Below are positions 7,762 through 10,000 of a stretch of DNA of 10,000 nt, piece after piece (within the stretch, counting starts at the first letter, position 1; every line of letters begins with the position of its first letter). The stretch lies in assembly GCF_020216885.1 (NCBI RefSeq), contig NZ_JAIWON010000031.1:1-10000 (forward strand), in the 5' to 3' direction. The notes under the pieces were generated by a model. It was not told the DNA's origin. It saw nothing but the letters and a program-made list of their open reading frames with translations, and did no database searches. The DNA comes from Zymomonas sp. Lineage in GTDB: Bacteria; Pseudomonadota; Alphaproteobacteria; Sphingomonadales; Sphingomonadaceae. The translations under genes and the position numbers were made by a program.

Positions 7762-7782
7762 ATGCGGCTTTGTTCGGGGTAG
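7762..7782 (+). CDS. Possible six-codon leader ORF (MRLCSG) upstream of the receptor
   Basis: ATG at 7762 is preceded by TAGGA at 7754-7758 with suitable spacing, and the frame ends at TAG 7780-7782 after the codons for Met-Arg-Leu-Cys-Ser-Gly. It covers the 5' arm of the first leader stem (7764-7772), so a ribosome translating it would prevent that stem. Short frames like this occur often by chance; only the ribosome-site spacing and the overlap with structure argue for it. Confidence 0.25.
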   Translation: MRLCSG

Positions 7783-7861
7783 CTCAAAGCAGACCGCAAA
7801 GAGATGCACGATAAACATCTGTCTAAAAGAAGATGTTGGTTTTGGGGACGGTGCACATCTC
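7764..7861 (+). promoter_or_regulatory. Two-stem structured leader of the TonB receptor mRNA
   Basis: Stem 1: GCGG (7764-7767) with CCGC (7794-7797), then CTTTG (7768-7772) with CAAAG (7785-7789). Stem 2: GAGATG (7801-7806) with CATCTC (7856-7861) and CAC (7807-7809) with GTG (7851-7853), enclosing a perfect AACATCT (7814-7820) / AGATGTT (7831-7837) hairpin. Stem 2 ends about five bases before the GGGGGA ribosome site (7867-7871). I recognise no known riboswitch class; cobalamin-box-like sequence was looked for and not seen. Confidence 0.5.
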
Positions 7862-7875
7862 AAAAAGGGGGAATA

Positions 7876-10000
7876 ATGATCAGAAGACATCTGAAAAATG
7901 CCTTCATGACCACGGGTATGGTCGCGGGCGTTATTGCATGGTCAACGCCTGTTTTTGCACAGGAAACTTTACAGGATACGCCTCAGCAATCAGATACATC
8001 TGCCGGCAGTAATTCAGCCAGCAATGCTAATAATGCGGGCATTCCAACAATGGCGCCAGCGCCGGCAGCTTCCGAATTAGCGCAGCCAAGCGGCACAATC
8101 ACTGTTACGGGTTCACGCCTTCCACCAGGTATAACTTCGACCAGCCCAATTACCTCTGTTAATGCGAAAGAAATAACCAAGCAGGGTTATACCCGTATTG
8201 AAGATATGCTTAATCGGATGCCACAATTTTATGGCAACCAGAATAGCGCTGTTTCCAATGGTTCGACAGGTACAGCAGATGCTAATTTGCGCAATTTGGG
8301 TTCTCAGAGAACTCTTGTTTTAATTAATGGTCGGCGAGTTATGCCGGGTGATACGACATCTCAGGCAGCCGATTTAAATGCTATTCCATCATCCCTAATC
8401 AAACGGGTAGATGTTTTAACCGGTGGCGCTTCTTCTGTTTATGGTTCAGATGCGGTTGCCGGTGTCGTCAATTTCGTTATGGATACGGATTACGAAGGCT
8501 TTCATGCAGATGCCCAATATAACGTATTAAATGGTGATAATGATAGCCGAACTATGCGGAGTATTCTACGAAATAGTCCGATAGCTGGAACCAAAACCCC
8601 TACTAATACCCCCTTCGATGGCTGGGGGTTCAATGCCAATCTGAAATTCGGTGCCGGCACTAAAGATGGGCGGGGTCACGTTGTAGCTTATCTTGGATAT
8701 CGGAGACAAGCCGCAGTTACGGGCGCAGACCGTGACTATTCAGCTTGCCCGATCAAGGGTAAAGGTACGGATGGAGCTATCTGTAGTGGATCTATGGCAG
8801 CCTCCCCAAGTTCTGTCCTTGTAGGACAGAATGGAGATCCTTATCAATTTACCGATGGAGGTCTTGTCGAAGGTACAAATAAATACAATTACAACACACT
8901 GAGCAATATTCAAAGACCAGATCAGAGGTATACAGCAGGTTTCTTTGCTCACTATGATGTAACGGATGGCTTCAAGCCTTACGCTGAATTCCAGTTCATG
9001 GATGACAGAAGCTCTGCCCAAATTGCGCCGTCGGGTACTTTCGGCTATGGCCGAGTTAACTGCGATAATCCTTTTCTGACATCCCAAGCTCAATCTATTT
9101 TATGCTCTGTTGGGAATACAACTTCTTCTACAGATAGCCGAGGAAAACAGTACGACACTTCAACCGCACAATTTTTTAAACGTAACGTTGAAGGTGGGCC
9201 CCGCATTGATACTATGAAGCACACCTCTTATCGTGGTGTTATTGGGTCGAAAGGCGAAATTGTTAAAGGCCTAACCTACGATGTCTACGGGCAATATGGT
9301 TCGACCATTGTTTCTAGTTATTCAACGAATGATTTTTCCATTCGTAAACTGAATAACGCGATGAACGTTGTAAACTATAATGGCACACCAACTTGCCGTT
9401 CTGTCATTGATGGCACAGATACAAGCTGTGTCCCATACAACATTTTTAGCGGGAATGGTCCTAGCCAAGAATCTATCAATTATCTTAATACGCCTGCTGT
9501 TACTACAGGTTCAACTCAGGAAACCGTTGTAAGCGGCTCGTTGACCTTCGATGGTAGTGAGTATGGAATCCAACTGCCAACAGCTAGCCATGGTCTAAGC
9601 GTCAACGTCGGTGCAGAATATCGGCGTGAAAAAATGAAGGCTTACTCTGATTATGAAGTAGCATCTGGCGATTTAGCAAGCCAAGGCGGGCCGCGTCTTT
9701 CTTCGCAAGGAAAGTATGACGTAAAAGAACTTTTCATTGAAGCCGCATTACCCATTATGGATCATCGTCGGGGTGTCAACGACCTAACCTTGACCGGAGG
9801 TTTCCGTTATTCAGACTATAGTTCAACTGGTTCTGTACAATCCTATAAAGGTCAAATGATTTATTCACCTATAAAAGGTGTTGCGCTGCGGGGAGGATAT
9901 AATAGAGCTGTTCGTGCTCCAAATATTCAAGAATTATATTCTCCTACACAAGTGGCTTTAGATGGATCAACAGATCCATGTGCTAGCAGCAGTCCGACAA
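7876..10000 (+). CDS. TonB-dependent outer-membrane receptor, 3'-truncated by window edge
   Basis: An outer-membrane barrel with an N-terminal plug that imports a scarce ligand using TonB-ExbBD energy. I read 708 codons from ATG 7876 without a break; the C-terminal barrel part is missing. A signal peptide (MIRRHLKN, hydrophobic core, VFA cut near residue 28) is followed by a Ser/Asn/Ala/Pro-rich spacer to about 72, a TonB-box-like TITVTGSR (74-81), and a plug (about 85-205) with NLRNLGSQRTLVLINGRRVM (137-156) and RVDVLTGGASSVYGSDAVAG (177-196). In the barrel is GGYNRAVRAPNIQELYSP (673-690). Cys pairs at 291/303, 396/410 and 507/518 may close surface loops. GGGGGA lies 4 bases before ATG. The type is common in sphingomonads and caulobacters; the ligand (metal complex, saccharide, other) is unknown and no transport partners are visible in the window. 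Confidence 0.93.
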   Translation, partial: MIRRHLKNAFMTTGMVAGVIAWSTPVFAQETLQDTPQQSDTSAGSNSASNANNAGIPTMAPAPAASELAQPSGTITVTGSRLPPGITSTSPITSVNAKEITKQGYTRIEDMLNRMPQFYGNQNSAVSNGSTGTADANLRNLGSQRTLVLINGRRVMPGDTTSQAADLNAIPSSLIKRVDVLTGGASSVYGSDAVAGVVNFVMDTDYEGFHADAQYNVLNGDNDSRTMRSILRNSPIAGTKTPTNTPFDGWGFNANLKFGAGTKDGRGHVVAYLGYRRQAAVTGADRDYSACPIKGKGTDGAICSGSMAASPSSVLVGQNGDPYQFTDGGLVEGTNKYNYNTLSNIQRPDQRYTAGFFAHYDVTDGFKPYAEFQFMDDRSSAQIAPSGTFGYGRVNCDNPFLTSQAQSILCSVGNTTSSTDSRGKQYDTSTAQFFKRNVEGGPRIDTMKHTSYRGVIGSKGEIVKGLTYDVYGQYGSTIVSSYSTNDFSIRKLNNAMNVVNYNGTPTCRSVIDGTDTSCVPYNIFSGNGPSQESINYLNTPAVTTGSTQETVVSGSLTFDGSEYGIQLPTASHGLSVNVGAEYRREKMKAYSDYEVASGDLASQGGPRLSSQGKYDVKELFIEAALPIMDHRRGVNDLTLTGGFRYSDYSSTGSVQSYKGQMIYSPIKGVALRGGYNRAVRAPNIQELYSPTQVALDGSTDPCASSSPT

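Larger units (their letters stand above)
7370..7875. other. Long divergent intergenic region
   Basis: This 506-base gap separates the exported-protein gene (minus) from the receptor gene (plus). It holds a small TAGCC/GGCTA hairpin at 7392-7405 in the minus-strand 5' leader, an extremely AT-rich core, a weak plus-strand promoter candidate, and a structured receptor leader from about 7752. Minus-strand frame 7890-7705 is antisense to the receptor leader and has no family look; I do not call it a gene. Confidence 0.7.

Noticed and set aside
7764..7861. Known riboswitch (for example cobalamin) in the receptor leader
   Set aside because: The conserved boxes I know for common riboswitches are absent; the structure is reported as unclassified.
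7705..7890. 61-codon minus-strand reading frame opposite the receptor leader
   Set aside because: It overlaps the receptor start and leader structure in antisense and its sequence looks random, with no plausible start context.
8740..9093. 117-codon minus-strand reading frame inside the receptor gene
   Set aside because: The plus-strand receptor translation is continuous and shows family motifs on both sides; the antisense frame is a shadow.

Overview
The window reads as a chromosomal segment from an alphaproteobacterium of the sphingomonad group. Three small clues support this: a DUF2093-type protein, a secreted protein with a sphingomonad-like C-terminal half, and a large TonB-dependent receptor with Cys-paired loops. 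The moderate base composition (GC content in the 40s by eye) and AT-rich intergenic DNA fit Zymomonas better than the GC-rich Sphingomonas. The genus is an inference; no search was run. No mobile element, CRISPR array, tRNA or rRNA was seen.

Positions 1-6643 are all on the minus strand and mostly housekeeping. In transcription order they are: a DUF2093 protein (6643-6413), prs (6218-5283), an inositol-monophosphatase-family gene probably encoding histidinol-phosphatase (5238-4459), rpmI and rplT (4313-3718), then pheS and pheT (3429 to beyond position 1). pheS and pheT overlap by ATGA and should be translationally coupled. rpmI-rplT has a convincing own promoter, a foldable leader and a terminator. 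pheST starts afresh from a region with two notable palindromes. prs ends in a strong intrinsic terminator squeezed into the 44-base gap before the phosphatase gene. PRPP synthetase and histidinol-phosphatase both serve histidine synthesis, and PheST, L20 and L35 serve translation.

Positions 6791-7369 (minus) encode a 192-residue exported protein of unknown function. A 506-base gap with an extremely AT-rich core separates it from a divergent plus-strand TonB-dependent receptor gene, which begins at 7876 and runs off the right edge. The last 120 bases before the receptor hold a possible six-codon leader ORF and two stem-loops, the last ending just before the ribosome-binding site.

No clearly new multi-gene system is visible. 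The best leads are non-coding: the receptor leader, the rpmI leader, the palindrome at the presumed pheS start site, and the hairpin between rplT and pheS.
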